From NCBI GenBank assembly GCA_965224415.1, contig CBDCZB010000001.1:496001-560000 (forward strand): 64,000 bases of DNA, written 5' to 3'. Below the pieces are notes generated by a model, which saw only the letters and a list, made by a program, of their open reading frames with translations, was not told the DNA's origin and made no database searches. How positions within the stretch are numbered: the stretch's first letter is position 1; each line of letters begins with the position of its first letter. The position numbers and the translations under genes are program-made. Positions 33,200 to 41,840 of this stretch are shown here, piece after piece. The stretch comes from DAOUJI01 sp965224415 (GTDB taxonomy: Bacteria > Chloroflexota > Dehalococcoidia > Lucifugimonadales > JAGWBF01).

Positions 33200-33640
33200 C
33201 TAGCTTACCCGTTGGTCCAGTTGCACGAAGTTGCCGTCGGGGTCCTGGAAAACCGTGGTCATCACCTGGCCGCTTCCGTCCTCCCCGTACCAGCCGGAGT
33301 CCATGGTGTTGGGGCCGGAACGGACCGCTACACCCGCAGACTTCAATTTCTCCAACGTTTCCTCCAGGTCTTCCACCCAGAAGGCGAAGTGGTGGTAGCC
33401 CAGCTGGTTCATCCGCAACGGCTCGCCGGGGATGATGGTGTTGGTCTGCCCCAGCACTATGAAGGTCGAGTCAGGACCGTCCTCCCAGCGGAGGTACACG
33501 GCCCTCCTCTCATCTGAGGTGCCTCCGCGTTCGATTCTGTCAAGGTCCACCTTAAGCCCCAGCAGGTCCCGGTAGAAGCCGAGGGCTGTCTCCATGTCCT
33601 TGACGCCTATGGCGAGGTGAGAAAAGGCTCTTGTCTTCAA
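33200..33640 (-). CDS. VOC-family protein
   Basis: A 146-residue single VOC domain: AFSHLAIGVKDMETALGFYRDLLGLKVDLDRI ... GYHHFAFWVEDLEETLEKLKSAGV ... VFQDPDGNFVQLDQ. The candidate metal residues are the His in SHLAIGV, the His in GYHHFAF and a C-terminal Q in place of the usual E, so the metal site may be atypical. The start is TTG with GGAGG 5 bases upstream. It lies between a second VOC gene and the MFS gene. Confidence 0.88.
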   Translation of the reverse strand: MKTRAFSHLAIGVKDMETALGFYRDLLGLKVDLDRIERGGTSDERRAVYLRWEDGPDSTFIVLGQTNTIIPGEPLRMNQLGYHHFAFWVEDLEETLEKLKSAGVAVRSGPNTMDSGWYGEDGSGQVMTTVFQDPDGNFVQLDQRVS

Positions 33641-33679
33641 CGTATCCTCCTATTGGGCGGCGCTTGACGAGCCGCTGGC

Positions 33680-34117
33680 CTATTCGTTGATGCACTGCTC
33701 GAACTGGATGGGAAGGCCGTCCGGGTCATAGCAGAAGAGGGAGTAGTACCTGCACCCGTAGACAGGTTGAAACAGCGTGTTGTCCACCTCTCTGGGTTCC
33801 GAGAAGCATTGAACGCCGTCGGTCGTCAGCTTCTCGTACATCTCATGGATGTCGTCCACCCAGAAAGAGAAGTGGTCTATGGGAGTGGCGTCTGTGCCGC
33901 CGTTCTGGTACTCCTTGTCGAGGTACTGGGCGATGACCAGCTTGAAGGAATCGTCGTTCCCCTCCCAGTCCAGGTATGCGGCCCTCCGTCTGTAACTGCC
34001 GCCGTCTTCCGTCGCCTGATGGTACATTCGCATCCCCAGCAGGTCTCGGTAGAAATGAAGGGACTTGTCCAAGTCTCGCACGTACAGGGCATTGTGGGAC
34101 ATGCCTATGGTGGCCAT
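33680..34117 (-). CDS. VOC-family protein
   Basis: A 145-residue VOC domain: GMSHNALYVRDLDKSLHFYRDLLGMRMYH ... IDHFSFWVDDIHEMYEKLTTDGVQ ... FCYDPDGLPIQFEQ. It is related to the next gene but clearly diverged, suggesting an old duplication. An AAGGAGG site precedes the ATG. It is first in the VOC-VOC-MFS run, so the operon promoter should lie just upstream (34118-34200), where I see no clear boxes. Confidence 0.88.
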   Translation of the reverse strand: MATIGMSHNALYVRDLDKSLHFYRDLLGMRMYHQATEDGGSYRRRAAYLDWEGNDDSFKLVIAQYLDKEYQNGGTDATPIDHFSFWVDDIHEMYEKLTTDGVQCFSEPREVDNTLFQPVYGCRYYSLFCYDPDGLPIQFEQCINE

Positions 34118-34290
34118 TCGCTCCTCCTTACCTAAGATAGCCCGACGATATCGAGGGCCTTCATCATGGAGTCAAACAGAGGAAGTAAACGGGCGGCCCG
34201 CCGACAACGGAAGTTTATACTACTGTAGCCCGGATGTGAAATTTTCGCACGCAGACTTCTTGTTGCATACTTGCGCATAGGATAAACTAT

Positions 34291-34296
34291 ATAATC
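34291..34296 (+). promoter_or_regulatory. Candidate -10 box (TATAAT) for prfA
   Basis: A perfect TATAAT lies 27 bases before the prfA ATG in an AT-rich stretch. TTGCAT (34264-34269) is 21 bases away, too far for a standard -35 box. The short leader has no visible ribosome site. Confidence 0.5.
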
Positions 34297-34322
34297 ATCA
34301 CTACAACATCAAGTAATTGCCA

Positions 34323-35417
34323 ATGCCCGACGTTTCCACCGACCGATTACTGAAAAAGCTGGCCTTCGTAGAGGACAGGTTCACCGAGATTGAGAACCTT
34401 CTCTCCGATCCGCAAGTGGCAACCGACCATTCCAGAGTCCAAACCTTGGCCAAGGAACGTTCTTCACTCGAAGGGCGGGTCGCCATGCTCCGTGAGTATC
34501 GCAGTCTCCTGACCCGCAAGCAGGACGCTCATGCCATCCTGGAAGACGCACCCGACGCGGAAATGGCTTTGCTTGCCCGGGACGAGTTGGAGTCAGCCGA
34601 CCTACGCATCGCGCGACTGGACGGGGACCTGAAGCTGGCCCTTCTGCCCAAGGACCCCAACGACGACAGGGACGTCATCGTAGAGATACGCGAGGGAGTG
34701 GGAGGGCTTGAAGCGGCCCTCTTCGCCGGAGACCTGTATCGCATGTACACCCGCTACGCCCAACTGCAGGGTTGGCAGGTTGAGATGCTGAACTCCAACC
34801 CCGCCGAAAAGGGCGGATTCAAAGAGGTGGTATTCGAGATCAAAGGGTCGGGGGCGTTCAGCAGGCTCAAGTTCGAGCGGGGCGCCCACAGAGTGCAAAG
34901 AGTGCCCCTCACCGAGGCGTCCGGCAGAATCCACACTTCCACTGCGACTGTAGCTGTTCTTCCCGAAGCCGATGAGGTGGAAGTGGACATCAATCCGGAC
35001 GACTTGCGGGTGGACATATTCCATGCCAGCGGTCACGGTGGGCAAAACGTCAACAAAGTGGCCTCAGCGGTTCGCATTGTTCACATTCCCACCAACACCG
35101 TGTCCATCTGTCAGGACGAACGCTCCCAGTTCAAGAACCGCCAAAAGGCTATGGCGGTCCTGCGTGCCAGGATTTACGAGGCGGAACAGCGCAGGAAGGA
35201 CAGCGAGATTACCGCGGCCCGACGCGCCCAGGTGGGGACCGGAGAGCGGGCCGAAAAGATTCGGACCTATAATTTCCCTCAGGACCGAATCACCGACCAC
35301 CGCATCAGTTCCAGCTTCCACGGCATCCAGCAGGTGCTGGACGGGGGCGTTGACGAAATCATAGAAGCGTTAGGCGCCAACGAACGCACCTCACTCCTCG
35401 AACAAGCCTTGACCTGA
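34323..35417 (+). CDS. prfA: Peptide chain release factor 1
   Basis: RF1 ends translation at UAA and UAG. The 364-residue protein starts at ATG 34323 (a TTG two codons upstream is also possible). It has the RF1 recognition segment RVPLTEASGRIHTS, whose P-x-T motif (PLT) reads the stop codon, and the catalytic GGQ at residues 239-241 in SGHGGQNVNKVASAVRI. Q241 is the glutamine methylated by PrmC, encoded just downstream. UGA is not read by RF1, so RF2, encoded elsewhere, would compete with any selenocysteine readthrough. Confidence 0.96.
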   Translation: MPDVSTDRLLKKLAFVEDRFTEIENLLSDPQVATDHSRVQTLAKERSSLEGRVAMLREYRSLLTRKQDAHAILEDAPDAEMALLARDELESADLRIARLDGDLKLALLPKDPNDDRDVIVEIREGVGGLEAALFAGDLYRMYTRYAQLQGWQVEMLNSNPAEKGGFKEVVFEIKGSGAFSRLKFERGAHRVQRVPLTEASGRIHTSTATVAVLPEADEVEVDINPDDLRVDIFHASGHGGQNVNKVASAVRIVHIPTNTVSICQDERSQFKNRQKAMAVLRARIYEAEQRRKDSEITAARRAQVGTGERAEKIRTYNFPQDRITDHRISSSFHGIQQVLDGGVDEIIEALGANERTSLLEQALT

Positions 35418-35454
35418 TCCAGTGACACCCCAGGACCTCGCTCTCGCCTGACCT

Positions 35455-36303
35455 ATGCCAAACCTGGGTGAGACGCTGCTTCGAATTTCCAGGTCGCTAG
35501 AGGAAGTTTCCATTCCCGACGCCCGGCTGGAGTCGGAAGCTCTGCTGGCCCACGTTCTCCAAATGTCCCGCGCCCAAGTTCTGGCCCACCCTGAGCGGCC
35601 TCTGTCTCCTGAAGAAGACCTAGCCTCCTCTGAGGCCCGCCGGAGAAGGTTGAGCCGCGAGCCTCTGGCCTATATCACCGGGCGGAGGGAGTTCTTCGGG
35701 ATCGACTTTAAGGTCAACTCGTCAGTCCTGATTCCACGGCCGGAGACCGAGACACTGGTGGAGACCGCTCTTAAGATTGCCAATGAATTCCCAGGGCGCC
35801 CGGAACTGTCCGTGGTTGACGTGGGAACGGGGTCTGGGGCCATCGCCGTGTGCCTGGCCCTACGCCTGTCGTCGGCGAGGATTTTCGCGGTCGACTGTTC
35901 CAGCGCTGCCTTGGATGTGGCCCGAACCAACGCCGAAACGCACGGAGTAGCGGACAGAATCATGTTCCTGGAGGGAGACCTGCTGACACCCATTGGCGCC
36001 AACGTCGATTTGATTGTGGCGAACCTTCCCTACGTTCGTACCAGCGAGTTGTCGGGCTTGGCGCCGGAGGTTCAGCAGGAGCCGACCGAGGCTCTCGATG
36101 GAGGCCAGGACGGGCTGGACGTGGTCAGGAGAATGATGCAGCAGGCCCAGCACGCCATATCCGGAGACGGCGTGATTCTGTTGGAAATGGACCCCAGACA
36201 GGCCGAGCCTTTGCGCAGTATGGGAGAATCCCTGTTTCCAGGCGCCGAGATTTCCATCCTGAAAGACCTGGCCGGACTGGACCGCGTCTTCATGCTCCGC
36301 TAA
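35455..36303 (+). CDS. prmC: Release factor glutamine N5-methyltransferase
   Basis: A 282-residue class I SAM methyltransferase with the N-terminal helical PrmC domain (LESEALLAHVLQMSRAQVLAHPERPL), the SAM motif VVDVGTGSGAIAVCLAL, and the substrate motif NLPY (IVANLPYVRTSEL, usually NPPY). It methylates the GGQ glutamine of release factors. It lies 37 bases after prfA, the usual operon. Confidence 0.94.
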   Translation: MPNLGETLLRISRSLEEVSIPDARLESEALLAHVLQMSRAQVLAHPERPLSPEEDLASSEARRRRLSREPLAYITGRREFFGIDFKVNSSVLIPRPETETLVETALKIANEFPGRPELSVVDVGTGSGAIAVCLALRLSSARIFAVDCSSAALDVARTNAETHGVADRIMFLEGDLLTPIGANVDLIVANLPYVRTSELSGLAPEVQQEPTEALDGGQDGLDVVRRMMQQAQHAISGDGVILLEMDPRQAEPLRSMGESLFPGAEISILKDLAGLDRVFMLR

Positions 36304-36370
36304 GGAATCCGCGGTATGCCGCCAGTCCTGCGTCTCCCCACACAACCGCATCTTATGGCATAGTAGCAGC

Positions 36371-36844
36371 GTGAAGCCTCCAGGACATGCAGCCATATCC
36401 ATAGGCATTGGCGGAATCGTGTGGGCCGTCACCACGTCCCCCTACTCCATGCTGGCGGCCACGGCGACCGGCATCGCCGTAGACCTGGACCACTTGTTGG
36501 AGTATTACCTCTGGTTCGTCAAAGGGGACAACTCCAGAGTCTTCTACTTTCTCCACAGCTATGAACTGCTGGTCCCGTGCATACTGGCGGGAGTGCTGTC
36601 CGGGGGAGACCCGGTGGTGATTGGGGTGAGCGCCGCCTTTCTGGGTCACCTGGTCACCGACCAGATTGCCAACCCCATGCACCCGCTGGCCTACTTCTTC
36701 ACGTTCAGGGTGATAAACAGATTCAACCGTGCCAAATTGGTGCGTCAACCCTGGGACGAGCTGAGGGCAGAATTCCTGAATGTCTACGGGGCAAAGGCTG
36801 CCTTGAGAAGATTAGCCAAAGGGCAAAAAGACCGCACCGATTGA
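36371..36844 (+). CDS. Membrane-bound metal-dependent hydrolase-like protein (YdjM/DUF457 type)
   Basis: A 157-residue membrane protein beginning at GTG. The pattern GHAAISIGIGGIVWA, then DLDHLLEYYLWF, FYFLHSYEL and FLGHLVTDQIANPMHPLAYF, with conserved H and D residues at membrane borders, matches the YdjM-like group. Enzyme activity of this group is predicted from these residues, not proven. The helices lie near 10-35, 70-90 and 95-115. Confidence 0.75.
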   Translation: MKPPGHAAISIGIGGIVWAVTTSPYSMLAATATGIAVDLDHLLEYYLWFVKGDNSRVFYFLHSYELLVPCILAGVLSGGDPVVIGVSAAFLGHLVTDQIANPMHPLAYFFTFRVINRFNRAKLVRQPWDELRAEFLNVYGAKAALRRLAKGQKDRTD

Positions 36845-36858
36845 TGTGTGCTGAGGTT

Positions 36859-37590
36859 TTAGGGCCTCTCCGGGTCGGGTTCCGTTTCGTCAGCGGTGGG
36901 CTGCACAGGAGCCGCTTCCTCCGGCCTGGGACCGTTGTCTGCCGGCCCGGGAGTCCCGCCAAAGGTGAGGGGACCTGTTCTTATGCTTTCTGGCGACGCT
37001 ATTCCAGCTGACAATATCAGCTTCATTGCTTCATCCACAGGCAAGTCTGTATAGGTCACCCGGTCCTCGGGTATGATGCACAGGAACCCTGAGGTTGGGA
37101 AGGGAGAGGTGGGGCAGTACACGGCCAGCAACGTGTCGCCGTTCTCATCCTTCATAATGGCGGTGACCAGTCCGATAGACCTCAGCCCGTATCCCGGAAA
37201 CTCGACGAACACTACGGCGCTGTACTTGCCGCTCCCGCCGTCGGCGACTGCGCTGAACACCTCGGTGGCCTGGCGGGCGGTGCGGTATATGCCGCGCACT
37301 ACGGGGACCAGGTCCACGACACCGTGGCCGACTTCGATGAGACGACGCCCCAGTACGTGGGTTGTTATCAACCCCACCACGTATATGATTATGGCGAGGG
37401 CGGCAATGCCCATGCCGGGCGTGTACCGGCCAGCAAATTTTTCTATCAGGTCTTCGAGGATGGGGTCGAAGGTGTCAAACAGGAACTTGAGTATAACGAA
37501 TGTGACCACAAGGGGCAGCATGACCAGAATGCCTGCCCCGAAGCTGGTCCGTATGTGGCGTCCAATGGCTCGAAAAAACGACTTAATCAA
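36859..37590 (-). CDS. DUF502 membrane protein
   Basis: A 243-residue protein with two transmembrane helices (GILVMLPLVVTFVILKFLF and GMGIAALAIIIYVVGLITTHVLG), then the DUF502 core LVPVVRGIYRTARQATEVFSAV ... AVVFVEFPGYGLRSIGLVT ... VYCPTSPFPTSGFLCIIPEDRVTYTDLPVDEAMKLILSAG. The C-terminal tail is Pro/Glu-rich. The function is unknown. It lies 69 bases after the glycosyltransferase gene in the same orientation. Confidence 0.88.
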   Translation of the reverse strand: MIKSFFRAIGRHIRTSFGAGILVMLPLVVTFVILKFLFDTFDPILEDLIEKFAGRYTPGMGIAALAIIIYVVGLITTHVLGRRLIEVGHGVVDLVPVVRGIYRTARQATEVFSAVADGGSGKYSAVVFVEFPGYGLRSIGLVTAIMKDENGDTLLAVYCPTSPFPTSGFLCIIPEDRVTYTDLPVDEAMKLILSAGIASPESIRTGPLTFGGTPGPADNGPRPEEAAPVQPTADETEPDPERP

Positions 37591-37659
37591 CGGTAGAATG
37601 CCAACTGAATTACGAGTTCCGGTTTCTGGCTTCCGGACCGGGGCGGGCCCGAAGGGGGT

Positions 37660-38853
37660 CTAAAGCTCCCTATACAGCTGCAAGGTGTCCTGAGCGACTC
37701 GTTCCCAACCCATGCCTTCAGCCCGTTCCCGTGCTGCGCGGCCCATGCTTTTTTGTAGGGCCTTGTTGGAGAATATCATTTCCACCGAGTCGGCGTAAGG
37801 CTCTGGGCAGCGTCCAGAAACCAGATATCCTGTGCGCCCGTGATGCACCACCCCGCTCAAACCGCCCACTCTGGACGCCACCACCGGAGTGCCGCAGGCC
37901 AGCGCTTCCAGCGCGACCAAACCGAAACTCTCGTAGTATGAAGGCACCAGGCAAACGTCCGCGGCGTTGTAGTAGACGGGCAACTCTCGCTGGTCCACCA
38001 GCCCTACGAACTCCAGCGATTCTTCGATGCCCAGCGATTGGGCCATCTCTTTTAGACGCACCACCTCGGCTTCCTGTTCCATGTTTCCGCCGACTATCAG
38101 AGCCTTTATATGGGTTTCTTCCATTGCGGCTACACTTCGCAGGAGAAGGTCCAGGCCTTTTATCGGCTCAATTCTGCCTACAAACAGAATGACCTTCTCT
38201 CCATTGAGACCCAACCGCTTGCGTGACTCCTCCATGTCCAGAGGTTTGAACAGGGCTAGGTCCACACCACACGAAAGCAGCCGGATCTTCTCCTCCGGCG
38301 CTTGGTACAGGCGCACCATGGCCGACTTCTCATGGGGGCTGGACGCTGTTATCAGGTCTGCAGTGGCCATAAGCTCGCGTTCGACCTCCGACCTGTGGGG
38401 AGAATCGTCTTCACCCACCCGGGCGCGGGCCTTGATTTCCATGAGAGTATGGAACGTAACGACGTGGGGGACGCCCCAACGCCGGGCCGCCCTGACGCCG
38501 ACCCATCCCGACAGCCAATAGTGGGAGTGGACCAGGTCATAGCTTCCGCCGTCTAACCGCCGAAACCGTTCCATGTCCTCCAGGAAACCCGGAAGGTGGC
38601 TGAAAAAAGCGTTCATGGGCAAGTCGGGCGGGCCGCCGTCCAGATGGACCAACCGGACGTTGTCGTCCAGGTCGACGACGTCCGCATCGTGTCCGGGGTG
38701 CCTGCGGGTGAACATGTCCACCTTCACTCCCATGCTGCCTATCCGCTGAGAGAGTTCTTTCAGGTATACGTTCATACCCCCGGCCTTGCCCTGCCCCGGA
38801 GCGGCAAGAGGACAGGTATGCAGGCTTATCAGAGCCAGCCTGTCTACTTTCAA
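37660..38853 (-). CDS. Family 4 glycosyltransferase, MshA/sucrose-phosphate-synthase-like
   Basis: A 397-residue GT-B enzyme. The N-terminus LALISLHTCPLAAPGQGKAGGMNVYLKELSQRIGSMGVKVDMFTRR is typical of MshA and sucrose-phosphate synthase relatives. The donor-binding part has VILFVGRIEPIKGLDLLLR and the E-x7-E motif in YYESFGLVALEALACGTPVVAS. The acceptor is unknown. The start is a TTG overlapping the stop of the upstream acetyltransferase gene (TTGA). Confidence 0.9.
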   Translation of the reverse strand: MKVDRLALISLHTCPLAAPGQGKAGGMNVYLKELSQRIGSMGVKVDMFTRRHPGHDADVVDLDDNVRLVHLDGGPPDLPMNAFFSHLPGFLEDMERFRRLDGGSYDLVHSHYWLSGWVGVRAARRWGVPHVVTFHTLMEIKARARVGEDDSPHRSEVERELMATADLITASSPHEKSAMVRLYQAPEEKIRLLSCGVDLALFKPLDMEESRKRLGLNGEKVILFVGRIEPIKGLDLLLRSVAAMEETHIKALIVGGNMEQEAEVVRLKEMAQSLGIEESLEFVGLVDQRELPVYYNAADVCLVPSYYESFGLVALEALACGTPVVASRVGGLSGVVHHGRTGYLVSGRCPEPYADSVEMIFSNKALQKSMGRAARERAEGMGWERVAQDTLQLYREL

Positions 38854-39833
38854 TTTCGCGTTACCGTCAGTTGATATATCGTTGTGTCTTTCGCGCCCAA
38901 GTCATACTTGTACGGTTCCGGTCCCCTGAGGAAATCGAAACATTCCAGGCCGGACTCTATGGCGTCCCGCACACACATGGCCTTGAGCGCCAGTCCTACG
39001 GAATAATAGGAATAGTCGGGGTCGTAGCCGCTGTTGTATAGGTGGCGGGCGTTGCGGTAGTCGAAGCATATGGCGGTGGCTGTGCGGTTGCCGTCCAACT
39101 CCAGGAAGAAGAGCCGGAAGGCGCCCATTTCGGCGGTCTCCCGGGCTATGCTCCTGAAGAAGCGTTCCCGTTCCGGGGTAAGGAACCGCCGCTTCTCCTG
39201 TTTGCTCTTCCGCATCAGAGGGAAGAAGTCTTCCAGATTGGCTTCCACATCCTCATGGGTCGAATAAACGCGGAAGACCAAGTCCTCGTGGGCCGATTCC
39301 AGCCTGCGGAGCTTGCGCCTGAGCTCGTGACGGTCCTTCTTAGAGAGCTTGCTCAGGTAGTCTTCCCAGTTGTCGGGCAGCTTCACTCTGGGAGCGACGT
39401 CCTCCTCTTCTATGTCTACCGAATGGCCTCTGGACCGGGCCAACTCAGGTAGATGGACCAGGGTCGGAGAATCAGCGGCCAGGGACGACAGGGAGATGGA
39501 GTCCCAGGACTCTCCCTCAAGGAATTCCAGCAGGCTATCGTAGAAGCGGAGTTCGCTTCCCGGAGCCACCAGGAAGTCTCCGTAGTCGTTCAGGTCCTGG
39601 CTGCCGATGAACGAGATGGAGCCGCTCCTGCGGGCCAGCGGCGCTATTGCATCCACCTTATCTCCGCTGTTCATACACAGCATCATCATCTCGGCGCCGT
39701 CGCCAAAGAGTTTCCACCAAGTCTTCTGCCACTGATGGGTAGTGAAAATGGTGTGGCTTACTGGACCGTTGAGAACGCTCCTCCACGCCTCTTCCGCGTC
39801 GCCGTAAGAGTCTAGTCGGGTAAGACCGGTCAA
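38850..39833 (-). CDS. GNAT-fold acetyltransferase, CelD/BcsL type
   Basis: A 327-residue two-lobed protein. The C-terminal lobe has the CelD/BcsL acyltransferase pattern: FRLFFLELDGNRTATAICFDYRNARHLYNSGYDPDYSYYSVGLALKAMCVRDAIESGLECFDFLRGPEPYKYDLG. Such proteins are linked to polysaccharide or peptidoglycan modification. Both ends are coupled: TTGA with folE upstream and TTGA with the glycosyltransferase downstream. This suggests a sugar-modifying role with the latter. Confidence 0.85.
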   Translation of the reverse strand: MTGLTRLDSYGDAEEAWRSVLNGPVSHTIFTTHQWQKTWWKLFGDGAEMMMLCMNSGDKVDAIAPLARRSGSISFIGSQDLNDYGDFLVAPGSELRFYDSLLEFLEGESWDSISLSSLAADSPTLVHLPELARSRGHSVDIEEEDVAPRVKLPDNWEDYLSKLSKKDRHELRRKLRRLESAHEDLVFRVYSTHEDVEANLEDFFPLMRKSKQEKRRFLTPERERFFRSIARETAEMGAFRLFFLELDGNRTATAICFDYRNARHLYNSGYDPDYSYYSVGLALKAMCVRDAIESGLECFDFLRGPEPYKYDLGAKDTTIYQLTVTRN

Positions 39834-40402
39834 GGCCTTCTCCCGTAGAGGGCGGCCATAAGCTCGGCCTTATCGGAGCCGTTCGCGTCAAAGGACCCCC
39901 TGAAGGCCGAGGTCGCTATAAGACTGCCTTCTTTCTTGACTCCCCGCATCGTCATGCACAGATGCTCCGCTTCTATGACGACTCCTGTTCTGTGGGGTTG
40001 CAGGACGTTGTGAATGGCGTCTGCCAGACGGGCGGTTATTCGCTCCTGAAGCTGCGGCCGTCTAGCTACGGCGTCCAACGCCCTGGCAAGCTTACTGGCC
40101 CCGGCGATCTTACGGTCTGGGGCATAAGCGATGTGAGCCCTGCCAAAAAAGGGCAGAAAGTGGTGCTCACAGATGGAATGGAAGGAGATGTCTCTGAGGA
40201 CAGCCAATTCGCCGTGGGACGCGCCTTCTTCGAACACCGTGTTCAGCTCGGATTCCGGCTCGACCCCCAGGCCTTGGAAGAGCTCTTCGTACATGTCCGC
40301 GACTCGTCTGGGGGTGTCCTTGAGGCCCTCCCTGGACGGGTCTTCACCGATAGCCTCTATCATTTTGGCTACGGCGGAGTGCAGCTTTGCGCGGTCAATC
40401 AT
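39830..40402 (-). CDS. folE: GTP cyclohydrolase I
   Basis: FolE converts GTP to 7,8-dihydroneopterin triphosphate, the first step to tetrahydrofolate. The 190-residue protein has the zinc ligands C78 and H81 (SICEHHFLPFFG) and C149 (EAEHLCMTMRG), plus the substrate segment IAGASKLARALDAVARRPQLQERIT. It shares the minus-strand run with glyA and hom. Its stop overlaps the TTG of the next gene. Confidence 0.96.
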   Translation of the reverse strand: MIDRAKLHSAVAKMIEAIGEDPSREGLKDTPRRVADMYEELFQGLGVEPESELNTVFEEGASHGELAVLRDISFHSICEHHFLPFFGRAHIAYAPDRKIAGASKLARALDAVARRPQLQERITARLADAIHNVLQPHRTGVVIEAEHLCMTMRGVKKEGSLIATSAFRGSFDANGSDKAELMAALYGRRP

Positions 40403-40497
40403 TGGGCATCTCTTTAGACGACATCCTCTGGCGTTCTGGGGCCATTATACAACCAATCCCGTCCGGCAATCTTCCTGGGGTATGGGGGACTGGTGTT

Positions 40498-41805
40498 CTA
40501 TTCGTCGTCCCAATCCAGGATTCTTATCAGGTTGTTTATTTCCCTGACGGTGTTGACGCCTCTAATCAGAGTCAACGACTTCTGCATGGAACGTTCCGAC
40601 GACGGATGGGTCGTCACCACCAGTTCAGCCGTTTGAGTGGAAGGGTCGGCATCCTTCTGGAGCACGTTGGCGATGCTGATGTCGTGGTCGCCGAGTATCC
40701 GGGCGATGTGGGCCAGCACACCGGCTTGGTCCGCGACGTTGATTCTCACGTAATACTTGCTGACCAACGACGACATGGGAGTGATGGGCTTGGCTTCCGT
40801 GACAGGTCGTGGCTGAGAAGGGCTTCCCGACCTTATGCGTCGCGCCGCCTCCACGATGTCCCCTACTACGGCGCTGGTGGTGGGTTCCCTGCCGGCGCCT
40901 CGCCCGTGGAACAATACGCGCCCAACGAGGTCACCCTTCACTTCGATGGCGTTAAACACTCCGTCCACCTTGGCCAGCATGTGGGTCAAGGGGACAAGTG
41001 CAGGGTGAGTCCGCACCTGGACAGCGTCGCCGTCGTCCTGGGCTATCGCCAGCAGCTTGATGGCGTACCCGAGTTCTTGGGCGTACCGGAAGTCCCTTGC
41101 CTCCAGCCGAGAGATGCCCTCCCGATATACGTCGTCGGAATGGACGCTGGTGTGGAAAGCCAGGCTGGAGAGCACAGCCAGCTTGTAGGCTGCGTCGTCG
41201 CCCTCTATGTCGCTGGACGGGTCCGCCTCCGCATATCCAAGGCGTTGGGCCTCTTTCAGGGCGTCGTTGAAACTGGCGCCGCCGTTGGCCATATTGCTGA
41301 GGATGTAGTTGGTGGTGCCGTTGATGATGGCCGTTATAGAGCCAATGCGATTGGCCAGCAGGTCTTTGGTTAGGGGCCCGACAATCGGAATTCCGCCTCC
41401 CACGCTCGCCTCGAAGAGTAGATGCACTCCCTTCTCCGATGCCAGGGCCGTAAGCTCGGCGCCGTGCTTGGCCATGACCTCCTTGTTGGCTGTTACCACG
41501 TGCCTGCCGGAGGCCAATGCCCTCCGGATGTAGTCGTAGGCGGGGTTTTCGCCCCCTATAAGCTCAACGACGAGATGGACTCCGGGGTCGTCGAGCAGAG
41601 CTTGGGGTTCGCTTGTCAGGAGAGGACCGACCGCTTCGGGACTGCGTGGCCTGGACGCGTCACGCACCAAGACTCTTTTCAGGACGACTCCGCACTCAGC
41701 CAACTTGAGGACTGGACTGGGGTCCCCCGTCAAAGCGGATGCGACTCCACCTCCGACGTTCCCCAGACCCATAAGACCTATACCTATTTCATGGTCAGGG
41801 CCCAC
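40498..41805 (-). CDS. hom: Homoserine dehydrogenase
   Basis: A 435-residue NAD(P)H-dependent enzyme reducing aspartate semialdehyde to homoserine. It has the N-terminal Rossmann motif GIGLMGLGNVGGGVASAL, the middle VVTANKEVMAKHG, the catalytic stretch GGGIPIVGPL and NGTTNYILSNM ... AEADPSSDIEGDDAAYKLAVLSSLAF, and a C-terminal ACT domain (VNVADQAGVLAHIARILGDHDISI) for threonine feedback. The start is GTG. It supplies homoserine for threonine and for the methionine path served by MetH. Confidence 0.96.
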   Translation of the reverse strand: MGPDHEIGIGLMGLGNVGGGVASALTGDPSPVLKLAECGVVLKRVLVRDASRPRSPEAVGPLLTSEPQALLDDPGVHLVVELIGGENPAYDYIRRALASGRHVVTANKEVMAKHGAELTALASEKGVHLLFEASVGGGIPIVGPLTKDLLANRIGSITAIINGTTNYILSNMANGGASFNDALKEAQRLGYAEADPSSDIEGDDAAYKLAVLSSLAFHTSVHSDDVYREGISRLEARDFRYAQELGYAIKLLAIAQDDGDAVQVRTHPALVPLTHMLAKVDGVFNAIEVKGDLVGRVLFHGRGAGREPTTSAVVGDIVEAARRIRSGSPSQPRPVTEAKPITPMSSLVSKYYVRINVADQAGVLAHIARILGDHDISIANVLQKDADPSTQTAELVVTTHPSSERSMQKSLTLIRGVNTVREINNLIRILDWDDE

Positions 41806-41840
41806 CGTCTATCCTTCAATCTCGTCTTGGGCGGTCATTC

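Noticed and set aside
40387..41373. 328-residue open frame opposite hom
   Set aside because: Antisense to the homoserine dehydrogenase gene with no family features.
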